The translations under genes and the position numbers were made by a program. The notes beneath the pieces are model-generated. The model made no database searches. It was given only the letters and a program-made list of their open reading frames with translations, and was not told the DNA's origin. Below, piece by piece: positions 34,337 to 42,883 of a stretch of 64,000 nucleotides of DNA (its first letter is position 1; each line of letters starts with the position of its first letter). The DNA is from Metapseudomonas boanensis (GTDB lineage Bacteria > Pseudomonadota > Gammaproteobacteria > Pseudomonadales > Pseudomonadaceae), in the NCBI RefSeq assembly GCF_018704125.1, contig NZ_JAGTIS010000011.1, forward strand, positions 1-64,000, given 5' to 3'.

Positions 34337-35356
34337 ATGTTCGCCATGATGGAGACCGCCCGGCTCGAGGCGCTGCATCTTGCCAACGACCCTGTCACCG
34401 GGCTAAAGGCCATCATCGCCATTCACAACACACGCCTTGGTCCGGCTCTGGGCGGGTGTCGCTACCTCGCCTATCCCGATGATGAGAGTGCCATTCGGGA
34501 TGCCATACGCCTTGCCCAGGGAATGAGTTACAAAGCTGCCTTGGCCGGCCTCGACCAAGGCGGCGGCAAGGCCGTGATCATCCGTTCCGCCCATGTGGAT
34601 AATCGCGCCGCCTTGTTCGAAGCCTTCGGTCGCATGATCGAGTCGCTCAAGGGCCAATACATCACGGCGGTGGACAGCGGCACCTCGAGCGCCGACATGG
34701 ATTGCATTGCCCAGCAGACCCAGCACGTCACCAGCACTTCGGCCGAGGGAGATCCGTCACCCCACACCGCCATGGGGGTGTTCGCCGGTATTCGCGCCAC
34801 TGCTCAGGCCCGCCTCGGCAGCGATGACCTGGAAGGCCTGCGGGTGGCCGTGCAGGGGCTCGGCCATGTCGGCTACGCACTTGCCGAGCAACTGCATGCT
34901 GCAGGAGTTGAGCTGCTGGTCAGCGACCTGGATGCCGGCCGTGTGCAGTTGGCCATCGAACAGCTCGGAGCCCAACCCGTGGCCAGCGGAGCCCTGCTCA
35001 CGACGCCTTGCGACATCCTCGCACCGTGCGGTCTGGGCGGTATCTTGAATGCGCAGACAGTCGGCCAGCTGCGTTGCGCCGCGGTTGCCGGCGCAGCCAA
35101 CAACCAGCTGGCCAGCACGGAGATCGCAGATGAAATGGAGGCGCGCGGCATCCTCTACGCGCCGGACTACGTGATCAACTCCGGGGGGCTGATCTATGTC
35201 GCCCTCCGTCACCGGGGCGAAAGCCTGACCGCGATTACCAGCCACCTGGCGCGGATCAGCCTTCGTCTCACCGAGATCTACGCGCACGCCCAGGCCGACA
35301 AGCGCTCACCCGCGCGCGTCGCAGATACCCTGGCCGAGCGCCTGTTGTACGGCTGA
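34337..35356 (+). CDS. ldh: Leucine dehydrogenase (Glu/Leu/Phe/Val dehydrogenase)
   Basis: 339 residues. Substrate-binding GPALGGCRYLAYPDDESAI, K66 and catalytic K78 in LAGLDQGGGKAVII, NAD-binding VAVQGLGHVGYALAEQL. Oxidatively deaminates branched-chain amino acids to 2-oxo acids. Start 34337 follows GGGGAG. The next three genes encode an E1a-E1b-E2 2-oxo acid dehydrogenase, so the cluster could carry leucine/valine to acyl-CoA. Same order as PAO1 PA3418 to PA3415, from memory. Confidence 0.92.
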   Translation: MFAMMETARLEALHLANDPVTGLKAIIAIHNTRLGPALGGCRYLAYPDDESAIRDAIRLAQGMSYKAALAGLDQGGGKAVIIRSAHVDNRAALFEAFGRMIESLKGQYITAVDSGTSSADMDCIAQQTQHVTSTSAEGDPSPHTAMGVFAGIRATAQARLGSDDLEGLRVAVQGLGHVGYALAEQLHAAGVELLVSDLDAGRVQLAIEQLGAQPVASGALLTTPCDILAPCGLGGILNAQTVGQLRCAAVAGAANNQLASTEIADEMEARGILYAPDYVINSGGLIYVALRHRGESLTAITSHLARISLRLTEIYAHAQADKRSPARVADTLAERLLYG

Positions 35357-35485
35357 GTCGCCCCAACACGGGCGCGAGCCGGTCGGATGAGGAAGCGGGC
35401 GTTTACCAGCGCACCTTCCGTGGAATCCCGACGTCACGAGCGTCGGCCCCTGTGAAGGCACCCAAAAGGTGTAAGGAGAGATGCT

Positions 35486-36577
35486 ATGTCCAGCAGGATC
35501 GATCTGCCTTTTACCCGCTACCTCGACCCCGAGGGGCGCCTGGTCGGCGAGTTGCCCGACTGGGCTGATGATTTCAACCTCCTCACCCAGCTCTACCGGC
35601 GCATGGTGTTGACCCGCCTCTTTGACCAGAAAGCGGTGGCCCTGCAGCGCACCGGCCGCATCGGCACCTACGCCCCGACCCTGGGACAGGAGGCCATTGG
35701 TGTCGCCATCGGCAGCCTGATGCACTCCGAAGACGTGCTGGTGCCGTACTACCGTGACACCGCCGTGCAACTGATGCGTGGCGTGCGCATGGAGGAAATC
35801 CTCCTCTATTGGGGCGGCGACGAACGCGGCAGCGCCTTTGTCGACCCGGCCGCCCGTGAAGACTTCCCCATCTGCGTGCCCATTGCCACCCAGTCCCTGC
35901 ATGCCTGCGGCGTCGCCTCGGCCTTCAAGATCCGTGGCGAGCACCGCGTGGCCGTCACTACCTGCGGCGACGGCGCCACCAGCAAGGGCGATTTCCTCGA
36001 GGCATTGAACGTGGCCGGTGCCTGGCAACTGCCCGTGGTGTTCGTGGTGAACAACAACCAATGGGCGATCTCGGTGCCCCGGCGCATCCAGTGCGGTGCT
36101 CCGACGCTTGCGCAGAAGGCCATCGGTGCCGGCTTCCACGGCGAGCAGGTGGATGGCAACGATGTCATTGCTGTGTATGACCGCGTCAAGGCCGCCCTGG
36201 AACGCGCCCGTCACGGCAAGGGGCCAGCGCTGCTCGAATGCATCAGCTACCGCCTGGGCGACCACACTACGGCTGACGATGCCACGCGCTACCGCAGCGC
36301 CGATGAGGTCAAGCAGGCCTGGATGGAAGAACCAGTCAAGCGTCTGCAGGGCTACCTCGCGAGCCATCAGGTCTGGGACGAAGGCCGCGAGCAGGCGCTG
36401 ATCGCCGATTGCCAGCGGCAGGTGCAGGCAGCAGTGGATAACTTCGAAGCGGCAGGCATCCAGCCCGTGGAGTCCGTCCTCGATCATGTCTACGCACGCT
36501 GGCCTGCGGCACTGGGCGAGCAGCGAGAAATGTTGCTGGAACGGGTCGCGCGCAGGGAGGTTCAAGGCCATGAGTAA
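35486..36577 (+). CDS. pdhA: 2-oxo acid dehydrogenase E1 component, alpha subunit (PdhA-like)
   Basis: 363 residues. GTYAPTLGQEAIGVAIG, thiamine diphosphate motif GDGATSKGDFLEALNVAGAWQLPVVFVVNNNQWAIS, and GNDVIAVYDRV. Decarboxylates pyruvate or branched 2-oxo acids together with the beta subunit. Annotated as pyruvate dehydrogenase in PAO1, but the position behind leucine dehydrogenase favours branched-chain 2-oxo acids. RBS AAGGAGAGATGCT. Overlaps the beta gene by 8 nt. Confidence 0.92.
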   Translation: MSSRIDLPFTRYLDPEGRLVGELPDWADDFNLLTQLYRRMVLTRLFDQKAVALQRTGRIGTYAPTLGQEAIGVAIGSLMHSEDVLVPYYRDTAVQLMRGVRMEEILLYWGGDERGSAFVDPAAREDFPICVPIATQSLHACGVASAFKIRGEHRVAVTTCGDGATSKGDFLEALNVAGAWQLPVVFVVNNNQWAISVPRRIQCGAPTLAQKAIGAGFHGEQVDGNDVIAVYDRVKAALERARHGKGPALLECISYRLGDHTTADDATRYRSADEVKQAWMEEPVKRLQGYLASHQVWDEGREQALIADCQRQVQAAVDNFEAAGIQPVESVLDHVYARWPAALGEQREMLLERVARREVQGHE

Positions 36578-37571
36578 CCTCAACATCACGACCGAAAAGC
36601 GTGCCCTGCTGGAGGCCGTCAATCTTGCGCTGCACCGGGCGATGCTGGAGGACGAGAACGTCGTCGTGCTGGGCGAGGACGTCGGCGTCAACGGCGGCGT
36701 GTTCCGCGCCACCCTCGGCCTGCGCGAGCGCTTCGGCTTCAAGCGGGTGATCGACACGCCGCTGGCGGAAACGATGCTTGGTGGCCTGGCTGTCGGCATG
36801 GCCGCGCAAGGGCTGAAGCCGGTGATGGAAATCCAGTTCCTCGGCTTCATCTACGCTGCCATGGAACATCTGGTCTCCCACGCCAGTCGCCTGCGCTGTC
36901 GCACCCGCGGCCGCCTGAGCTGCCCGATGGTGCTGCGCAGCCCCATGGGCGCTGGCATCCGCGCGCCGGAGCACCACAGCGAAAGCACCGAGGCGCTGTT
37001 CGCCCATATCCCCGGCCTGCGCGTCGTGATCCCCTCGTCACCGGCACGGGCCTACGGCTTGCTGCTGGCGGCCATCGACAACCCAGACCCGGTGATCTTC
37101 CTCGAACCCACCCGGCTCTACCGGATGAACCCGCAACCCATCGTCGACGATGGCAGGCGTTTGCCGCTGGATACCTGCTTCACCCTGCGTGAAGGCTCGG
37201 ATCTGACCCTGATCAGTTGGGGGGCCAGCGTCCACGAGACCTTGCAGGCCGCCACCCTGCTGGCCGAGCGGGGTGTTTCCGCCGAGGTGATCGACGTCGC
37301 CAGCATCAAGCCCCTGGACCTCGACACCCTCGAGGCCTCAGTGCGCAAGACCGGGCGCTGCGTGATCGTGCATGAGGCACCGCGCTCCTGTGGGGTGGGC
37401 GCAGAGATCGCTGCGAGCCTTTATGAGCGTGCGCTGCTCGACCTGCAGGCGCCGATCCAGCGGGTCACTGCGCCGGACATCCCGCCGCCGCTGTATCGCC
37501 TGGAGCAGCTCTACATCCCGAGCCCCGAGGACATCCTCGCGGCCTGCGACCTGGTACTGAATTACGCCTGA
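36570..37571 (+). CDS. 2-oxo acid dehydrogenase E1 component, beta subunit
   Basis: 333 residues. VVVLGEDVGVNGGVFRAT, DTPLAETMLGGLAVGMA, EIQFLGFIYAAMEHL, and C-terminal TransketC part (VIHEAPRSCGVGAEIAASL). Start at 36570 (AAGG upstream) lies inside the alpha gene, giving coupled translation for a stoichiometric heterotetramer. 21 nt to the E2 gene. Confidence 0.93.
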   Translation: MSNLNITTEKRALLEAVNLALHRAMLEDENVVVLGEDVGVNGGVFRATLGLRERFGFKRVIDTPLAETMLGGLAVGMAAQGLKPVMEIQFLGFIYAAMEHLVSHASRLRCRTRGRLSCPMVLRSPMGAGIRAPEHHSESTEALFAHIPGLRVVIPSSPARAYGLLLAAIDNPDPVIFLEPTRLYRMNPQPIVDDGRRLPLDTCFTLREGSDLTLISWGASVHETLQAATLLAERGVSAEVIDVASIKPLDLDTLEASVRKTGRCVIVHEAPRSCGVGAEIAASLYERALLDLQAPIQRVTAPDIPPPLYRLEQLYIPSPEDILAACDLVLNYA

Positions 37572-37592
37572 GCCCGGTTAGAGGAGTGCGCG

Positions 37593-38699
37593 ATGAAATA
37601 CTTCAAACTGCCCGATCTGGGGGAAGGCCTGCAGGAGGCTGAGATCGTCCAGTGGCATGTGAACGTGGGGGACAGCGTCAAGGCCGACCAGTTGCTGGTT
37701 TCGGTGGAGACCGCCAAGGCCCTTGTGGATATCCCTGCACCTCACGACGGTGTCGTGGCCAAGACGTTCGGCAAGGAAGGCGACATCCTCCATGTCGGCG
37801 AGCCGCTGCTGGGCTATGAGGGCGAAGACGACGATGCCGGCACCGTGGTCGGGCGCCTCGAGGGTGGCGGCAGCGCCCAGGCCGATAGCTTCTTCGTCGG
37901 TGCCGCGCCGTCCACTCGCGAGCACCTGGCGCCCCGTGCGACACCGGCGGTTCGCCAACTGGCACGGCAGCTTGGGCTGGAACTGAGTAGCCTCGCCGGC
38001 ACGGGCCCTGACGGCCTGGTGACCCGGGCCGACGTGGAACTGGCCGCGCAGAGCGCCCGTGAAAGCTTCGGTGGCGAAAAGCTGCGTGGCGTACGGCGCA
38101 GCATGGCGATCAACATGGCGCGTTCCCACGCCGAGGTGGTGCCGGTGACCATCTTCGGCGACGCCGACCTGCACCGCTGGCCGCAGGCCCGTGACCCGCT
38201 GGTCCGCCTCACCAAGGCGATTGCCGCCGCCTGCGAAGTGGAGCCCATCCTCAACAGCTGGTTCGATGGCCGTGCCCTGTCGATCCGCCAGCACCAGAAA
38301 CTTGACCTGGGCATTGCCGTGGATACCCCGGACGGTTTGTTCGTGCCGGTGGTGCGGGATGTTGGTGGGCGCGCTGCGGATGACTTGAAGGAAGGCCTGG
38401 CGCGCTTGAGGGCGGACGTGAAGGCACGCTCCATTCCGCCACAGGAGATGATGGGCGCCACCATCACCCTGTCCAACTTCGGCATGCTGTTCGGGCGCTA
38501 CGCCAACCCTGTGGTGGTGCCGCCGCAGGTGGCCATCATCGGTGCCGGGGGCATCCGTGAAGAGCCGGTGGCCTGGCAGGGCAAGGTGGAGATTCATCCG
38601 GTGCTGCCGCTGTCGCTCACCTTCGATCACCGCGCGGTGACGGGCGGGGAGGCGGCGCGATTCCTCAAGGCATTGGTGGAGGCGTTGGAGGCGCCATAG
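37593..38699 (+). CDS. 2-oxo acid dehydrogenase E2, dihydrolipoamide acyltransferase
   Basis: 368 residues, one lipoyl domain (lipoyl K42 in VETAKALVDIP), a peripheral-subunit-binding domain (TPAVRQLARQLGLELSSLAGTG, about 108-140) and the catalytic acyltransferase domain. The active-site signature reads TFDHRAVTGG: H346 is present but the Asp normally four residues later (HRxxDG) is Thr, which is unusual for E2s. No E3 gene follows, so a lipoamide dehydrogenase from elsewhere must be shared. Last gene of the operon. Confidence 0.9.
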   Translation: MKYFKLPDLGEGLQEAEIVQWHVNVGDSVKADQLLVSVETAKALVDIPAPHDGVVAKTFGKEGDILHVGEPLLGYEGEDDDAGTVVGRLEGGGSAQADSFFVGAAPSTREHLAPRATPAVRQLARQLGLELSSLAGTGPDGLVTRADVELAAQSARESFGGEKLRGVRRSMAINMARSHAEVVPVTIFGDADLHRWPQARDPLVRLTKAIAAACEVEPILNSWFDGRALSIRQHQKLDLGIAVDTPDGLFVPVVRDVGGRAADDLKEGLARLRADVKARSIPPQEMMGATITLSNFGMLFGRYANPVVVPPQVAIIGAGGIREEPVAWQGKVEIHPVLPLSLTFDHRAVTGGEAARFLKALVEALEAP

Positions 38700-38730
38700 C
38701 GCGGGGACGGTATCTTGGGGGCGGACTCCG

Positions 38731-38773
38731 CCACCCTGTCCCCCGCCCCTCTCTCTCACGTGGAGAGGGGGCT
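38731..38773. repeat. Dispersed CCCTCTCCC-type repeat
   Basis: CCCCGCCCCTCTCTC / GGAGAGGGGG inverted arrangement after the E2 gene. Confidence 0.7.
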
Positions 38774-38848
38774 CGCGCCTGAAACTTTGGCGCAGTACCG
38801 GGTAGATTGGGGCAGCGCTGGACGCGGGAATGATCTCGGCACGGATAA

Positions 38849-38880
38849 ACTCCCCTCTCCTCTTTTGGGGGCGGGGGAAG
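38849..38880. repeat. Dispersed CCCTCTCCC-type repeat, partial
   Basis: CTCCCCTCTCCTC followed by GGGGGCGGGGGAAG, the right half of the same element, just before the yebG 3' end. Confidence 0.6.
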
Positions 38881-38893
38881 TACAACCTGTCGT

Positions 38894-39145
38894 CTACTCG
38901 GTACCCAGCTCAGACAACGCTTCAGGCTGGTTCTTGAACGCGCGGGCGAAAGTGTCGCGGTGCTTGGCCATGAAGATGCCGATGTCTTCTACCTGCTGTT
39001 CGCTGAGTGAAGGCACCGCCTTTTGCAGGACTTCCGCCAGCGACTCCGCCAGCTCCAGCATCTTGTCGTAACGATCGGCTTCAGCCTTATCCATGAACAG
39101 GCGCTCCGGATCGCGGCTGCTGCGATACACCACTTCGACGGCCAT
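38894..39145 (-). CDS. yebG: DNA damage-inducible protein YebG
   Basis: 83 residues, YebG family: MAVEVVYRSSRDPERLFMDK, AEADRYDKMLELAESL, VEDIGIFMAKHRDTFARAF. Small cytoplasmic SOS protein of unknown mechanism. A perfect LexA box lies 38 bp upstream of its start, directly supporting the identification. Single-gene unit. Confidence 0.95.
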   Translation of the reverse strand: MAVEVVYRSSRDPERLFMDKAEADRYDKMLELAESLAEVLQKAVPSLSEQQVEDIGIFMAKHRDTFARAFKNQPEALSELGTE

Positions 39146-39182
39146 TCATCACCCCTCACCTTTGTTCATTGGCTTAAAATTA

Positions 39183-39198
39183 CTGTATGTGCATACAG
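39183..39198. promoter_or_regulatory. LexA (SOS) box
   Basis: CTGTATGTGCATACAG: perfect palindrome fitting CTG-N10-CAG, upstream of yebG, followed by TATATGG on the plus strand. On the minus strand it would overlap the yebG promoter. Confidence 0.93.
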
Positions 39199-39308
39199 TA
39201 TATGGATTGGCTGCCGACGGGAATAGGCGAAGGCAAATTTCCCGACGACGTGGGCCTTGGAGCTCGCTCACGATTTCACCGCTGGCGCGGGATATCGTCA
39301 TCCGCGTC

Positions 39309-40298
39309 TCAACGGTCGTTACGGATTGGCCCGTACTCCGCCGGTACCCAAGCATAGCCACTGTTTTCTCGGCGAACGTGGCCGAGGCCGGGGAAGGGCA
39401 GGTGGGCGCCGGCGACCCAGAGCTTGTCCTTTGCCGCGTTATCAAACACCTGTTTGCGGCTGGCAATGGCCTTGGCGTTATCTACATCGAATTCGATGGC
39501 GATATCCGGGTTGGCGAACTGTGTGGCGTGGCTATGCACCACATCGCCCCAGACCAGCAGGCTCTGGCCCTTGGAGCTGAACAGGTAGCCGGTGTGGCCA
39601 GGCGTATGGCCGGGGGAGGGGGCGGCGACGAGGCCTTCGACCAGGCTGTCGCCAGGAGCGTAGACCTTCAGGCGGCTGGCGGCCTTGTAAGGCGCCACCG
39701 CGGCCTGCGCCATCGCGAAGAACTTCTTCCCGTCTTCCGAGGCCTTGGCGGCGACTTCGGGGTTCAGCCAGTAGTTGGCTTCGTCACGGCTGACGAATAC
39801 GGTGGCGTTAGCGAAAGCGGCCTCGCCTTCGGCATCCAGCAGGCCGCAGGCATGGTCGGGATGCAGGTGGGTGAGCAGCACGCTGTCTATCTGTTCCGGC
39901 TGGTAGCCCGCTGCCTTCAGGTTGCCGAGGATGCCGCCCAGGGTGGGCCCGAAGCACTTGGCTGCCCCGGTATCGACCAGCACCAGATGGCTGCCGGTGT
40001 TGACCAGGTAGGCATTCACGGCGGTTTGTACGCCTTTGCTGGACTCGACGAACATGCGTGCGAGCAGGCTCTGGATGTCCTCGGCGCTGGCGCCCTTGAG
40101 CAGGCTGGTGCCGAGGTCGACGTAGCCATCGTAGAGCGCGGTGATCTCCAGGTCGCCCACGGCCGTGCGGTAGAAACCAGGCACTTGGGTCTGCTGCTTG
40201 GCCACCGGCGCGGCCAGGGTGGCAATTGGCGTGGCCAGTGGAATGGCCAGCGCGAGGGCGGTGAGCAGGACGTGTCGGGGAGTGAGCGGGCGAATCAT
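39309..40298 (-). CDS. Secreted metallo-beta-lactamase-fold hydrolase (lactonase-like)
   Basis: 329 residues with an N-terminal signal peptide (about residues 1-29, cleavage after LAA). Metal motif THLHPDH (about residue 145), second His in SPGHTPGHTG, Asp in LLVWGDVVHSH. Similar to periplasmic/quorum-quenching lactonase and MPD hydrolase-like proteins. Exported, so it acts in the periplasm on an ester or lactone not defined here. RBS AAGGAGTTCC. Single-gene unit. Confidence 0.88.
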   Translation of the reverse strand: MIRPLTPRHVLLTALALAIPLATPIATLAAPVAKQQTQVPGFYRTAVGDLEITALYDGYVDLGTSLLKGASAEDIQSLLARMFVESSKGVQTAVNAYLVNTGSHLVLVDTGAAKCFGPTLGGILGNLKAAGYQPEQIDSVLLTHLHPDHACGLLDAEGEAAFANATVFVSRDEANYWLNPEVAAKASEDGKKFFAMAQAAVAPYKAASRLKVYAPGDSLVEGLVAAPSPGHTPGHTGYLFSSKGQSLLVWGDVVHSHATQFANPDIAIEFDVDNAKAIASRKQVFDNAAKDKLWVAGAHLPFPGLGHVRRENSGYAWVPAEYGPIRNDR

Positions 40299-40526
40299 GA
40301 CGGAACTCCTTTTCAGTGCGAACCGCGTTTATGCGGGTACGGACCCGGCCTTGTCCAGTCCGCAGCTTTTTCTGAGGAGCTTTCCCTTCGTCAAGGGTGC
40401 GACAACCTGTCCAGTGGCGTGGCAGTGGGCCCAGCCCTCATAACGAGGCACTGGCCTCCATCCTGCATAATCCCCCTGTCACTTTCGCCCGCCACTCTTG
40501 GGCCTGTCGTATCAAGGAGCTGTATC
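40299..40526. other. Divergent intergenic region lactonase / psiE
   Basis: 228 nt with both promoters. A single CTGTCAC at 40476 recalls a PHO half site but has no 11-bp partner. Confidence 0.45.
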
Positions 40527-41015
40527 GTGAAGATCAACTGGGCTGACACCCTGCGCGAGAACGTGCATGGCCTGGCCGAATCGCTGGGTAACCTGTTGGT
40601 GGAGAGCTTCCACTACCTGGCGCTGTTCGCCATTGGTGGCATTACCGCGTGGGCCGCCGTAGTCGCGTTCCTTGGAATGGTGGAGAAGGGACACATTACG
40701 GTCGATGACATCCTCCTCCTGTTCATCTACCTAGAACTGGGCGCCATGGTCGGCATCTACTTCAAGACCAACCACATGCCGGTGCGCTTCCTGATCTACG
40801 TAGCCATCACCGCGCTGACCCGTCTGCTGATCTCCGACGTTTCCCATCATCACCGTCCAGACCTTGGGGTGGTCTATGTGTCCGGCGCGATCCTGTTGCT
40901 GGCGCTGGCGATCCTTGTGGTGCGTTTCGCCTCATCGCGCTTCCCTTCGGTGCAGAGCGATGGTCCCCACCGGCGCCACCTGCGTCGCGATGAGGTGGTG
41001 GAGGAGGAGGCCTGA
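40527..41015 (+). CDS. psiE: Phosphate-starvation-inducible protein PsiE family
   Basis: 162-residue inner-membrane protein with four predicted helices (about 27-50, 60-80, 88-108, 117-137) and the PsiE pattern LELGAMVGIYFKTNHMPVRFLIYVAITALTRLL. GTG start at 40527 is chosen for AAGGAG 7 nt upstream. Charged C-terminal tail. Function unknown in E. coli beyond phosphate and cAMP control. Convergent with the DUF3509 gene. Confidence 0.92.
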   Translation: MKINWADTLRENVHGLAESLGNLLVESFHYLALFAIGGITAWAAVVAFLGMVEKGHITVDDILLLFIYLELGAMVGIYFKTNHMPVRFLIYVAITALTRLLISDVSHHHRPDLGVVYVSGAILLLALAILVVRFASSRFPSVQSDGPHRRHLRRDEVVEEEA

Positions 41016-41029
41016 GCCGCCACCTCCAT

Positions 41030-41341
41030 TCACATCCCCGCGTTCTGCACAGCACAGACCTGGCCAGGCCGAACCGGAGTGACCCGGCCACCGGTCATGG
41101 CGCACAGCAGTGAGCCCACCTCGTGCCCGCGCTCGATGGCGATGCCCAGGCGGATACTCTCGATCACCCGTTGCAGGCGAGCCGGATCGTTGCGCTGGGC
41201 CGGGCTGATCATGCGCCGCGCCACTACGCCCCGCTTGTTGGTAAGGGTCAGCATGATATTGCCTCCTTGCCGTTCCAGGCTGAGATTGACCCGGTATTCG
41301 GCCTGGAAGGCGTCGGTCAGGATCTGGAATGGGTTGTACAT
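41030..41341 (-). CDS. DUF3509 protein
   Basis: 103 residues, a Pseudomonas-restricted family: FQILTDAFQAEYRVNLSLE, NIMLTLTNKRGVVARRMISPAQ, LQRVIESIRLGIAIERG. Cytoplasmic, no motif indicating function. Single-gene unit. Confidence 0.82.
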   Translation of the reverse strand: MYNPFQILTDAFQAEYRVNLSLERQGGNIMLTLTNKRGVVARRMISPAQRNDPARLQRVIESIRLGIAIERGHEVGSLLCAMTGGRVTPVRPGQVCAVQNAGM

Positions 41342-41836
41342 GGCAGGTCACCTGATTGATCGGGCAATGAATCTCTGGACTGCCATGACTTCTGCAAAGT
41401 TCGAACCGCAATGACCAGCGGCGCGCCCCGTCGCCGACCAAGTGTCGTTGGAGAACCGCCATAGGTCGCATTGCCTGGCAGGGGCATCCGCTCGCAGTAA
41501 GTACTATGGAATTTCAACTGCATCCATTGTTCAAACGAGAATTTATTGCAGAGTTGCGGTCGCGCTCGGATAACCCTCTCCTGAGCAGCGCATTACCCAT
41601 CAGCCCGGACGTTGATTTCTGGCAACAGCTAGCGCAGACAGAGCGCCAATGAATTCGCCGCAATAACGCAGCGACGGAAGCGGTAGGGGGGACTTCATAC
41701 CCCAAGGGTTGCAGTGCGACCCGGAAAGTCACGGGTACGCCCTACGCCGCCGCCCACCGGCCACCCTTCCCTCCCTCGGAGGCAGGCGTACACTGAGCGA
41801 GGCAGTCAATCTGGTGTTGCCATCAGGAGGTGTGCC
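41342..41836. other. Intergenic region with third copy of the 19-bp repeat
   Basis: 495 nt without a convincing gene. It contains the DUF3509 promoter, the GTTGAT-N5-GCAACAGC repeat at 41611-41640 and the leader of the DUF3016 gene. No frame here resembles a known protein. Confidence 0.6.
41622..41640. repeat. 19-bp dispersed repeat, copy 3
   Basis: GCAACAGCTAGCGCAGACA, two bases different from the copies at 9072 and 27553; GTTGAT precedes by 11 nt as in copy 2. Confidence 0.75.
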
Positions 41837-42337
41837 ATGCGTCCAGCGCTTCCCCTCATCGTGCTCGCCGTGCTGATCCTCACCCCCGCAGCGCTTGCTG
41901 CCACCACCGAAGTTCGTTTCACCCATCCGGAAAGCTTCAGCGACGCCCATCTTGGGCGCGACCATGGCCGTGGTGCGGATGACGTCGTGCTGAAGGAGCT
42001 GAAAGCCCATATCCAGAAACTGGGCGAGCGTTACTTGCAGGCCGGGCAGACCTTCAAGGTGGATATCCTCGATATCGACCTTGCCGGCCGCTACGAGCCT
42101 TGGCGCGTGGAGTTCCAGAATGTCCGCTTCATGCGGGAAATCACCTGGCCCCGGATAAAAATGCACTACAGTTTTGAGCAGGATGGCAATGTGCTAGTCA
42201 GTCGCGAGGCGATGGTGATCGACCAAGCCTACCTCCAGCATGGCAACCGTTATTCCAGCAGCGACCGGTTGCGGTACGAGAAGGCCATGCTCGACGATTG
42301 GTTCCGCAGGAACCTTGGCAAGGCCGCAGCTGACTGA
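41837..42337 (+). CDS. DUF3016 exported protein
   Basis: 166 residues with signal peptide (residues 1-21, TPAALAATT). DUF3016 core: EVRFTHPESFSDAHLG, LKELKAHIQKLGERYL, FKVDILDIDLAGRYEPW, WPRIKMHYSFEQDG. Periplasmic, unknown function. Start at 41837 with AGGAGGTG upstream. Confidence 0.85.
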   Translation: MRPALPLIVLAVLILTPAALAATTEVRFTHPESFSDAHLGRDHGRGADDVVLKELKAHIQKLGERYLQAGQTFKVDILDIDLAGRYEPWRVEFQNVRFMREITWPRIKMHYSFEQDGNVLVSREAMVIDQAYLQHGNRYSSSDRLRYEKAMLDDWFRRNLGKAAAD

Positions 42338-42481
42338 TCGGCTGATTTTCCGGCGGATGAATCGCGTAGTTGCGTCAGACAATTTTTAAAACTGTGAACG
42401 AATCAACAACTTGGCTTCAGGCAGTAAGGAACTGTCGGGGGCGGTTGTGGTCAATGCGTAACAAATCCAAGGAGAGTTCCT

Positions 42482-42883
42482 ATGCTTTCGCGTTCCTGCA
42501 ATCGTAGTCTTGCTGCTGTTCTGATGGCCGGCCAGATTGCCTTTCTCGCCCAGGCCCCCGTTGCCCATGCCGCCATGATCGGCACTCCCCAGGCCATCCA
42601 GCAACAGTCCCAACACCAACCGGTAGACCGCGAGCAGCTCCGCGCCATGCTCGACGACCAGCAGGTGCAACAGAAGCTCGAATCCCTCGGCGTACCTCGT
42701 GAACAGGTCGAAGCCCGTATCGCCAGCCTGACGCCAGCCGAACTGGCGCAGTTCAACCAGCGCCTCGAGCAGGAGCCGGCGGGTGGTTGGGTCGGCATCA
42801 TCGTGCTGTTCCTGGTGATCTTCATCATTACCGACATGCTCTGCGCGACAGACATTTTCAGCTTCATCAAATGCATCAACTAA
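42482..42883 (+). CDS. PA2779 family small exported/membrane protein
   Basis: 133 residues: signal peptide (about 1-31, VAHAAM), a glutamine-rich helical middle (REQLRAMLDDQQVQQKLESLG), and a C-terminal membrane helix (GWVGIIVLFLVIFIITDML) followed by a short Cys-containing tail. Matches the PA2779 family. Overlaps the next gene by 13 nt, forming the PA2779-PA2778 pair. Probably an inner-membrane partner of the downstream peptidase lipoprotein. Confidence 0.85.
   Translation: MLSRSCNRSLAAVLMAGQIAFLAQAPVAHAAMIGTPQAIQQQSQHQPVDREQLRAMLDDQQVQQKLESLGVPREQVEARIASLTPAELAQFNQRLEQEPAGGWVGIIVLFLVIFIITDMLCATDIFSFIKCIN

Noticed and set aside
40476-40482. CTGTCAC before psiE as a PHO box
   Set aside because: Only one half site; no partner at 11-bp spacing on either side.
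39093-41015. Very long open frame on the plus strand across the lactonase gene
   Set aside because: It is antisense to a well-supported signal-peptide hydrolase gene; only its 3' end (psiE from 40527) is a real gene with its own GTG and RBS.
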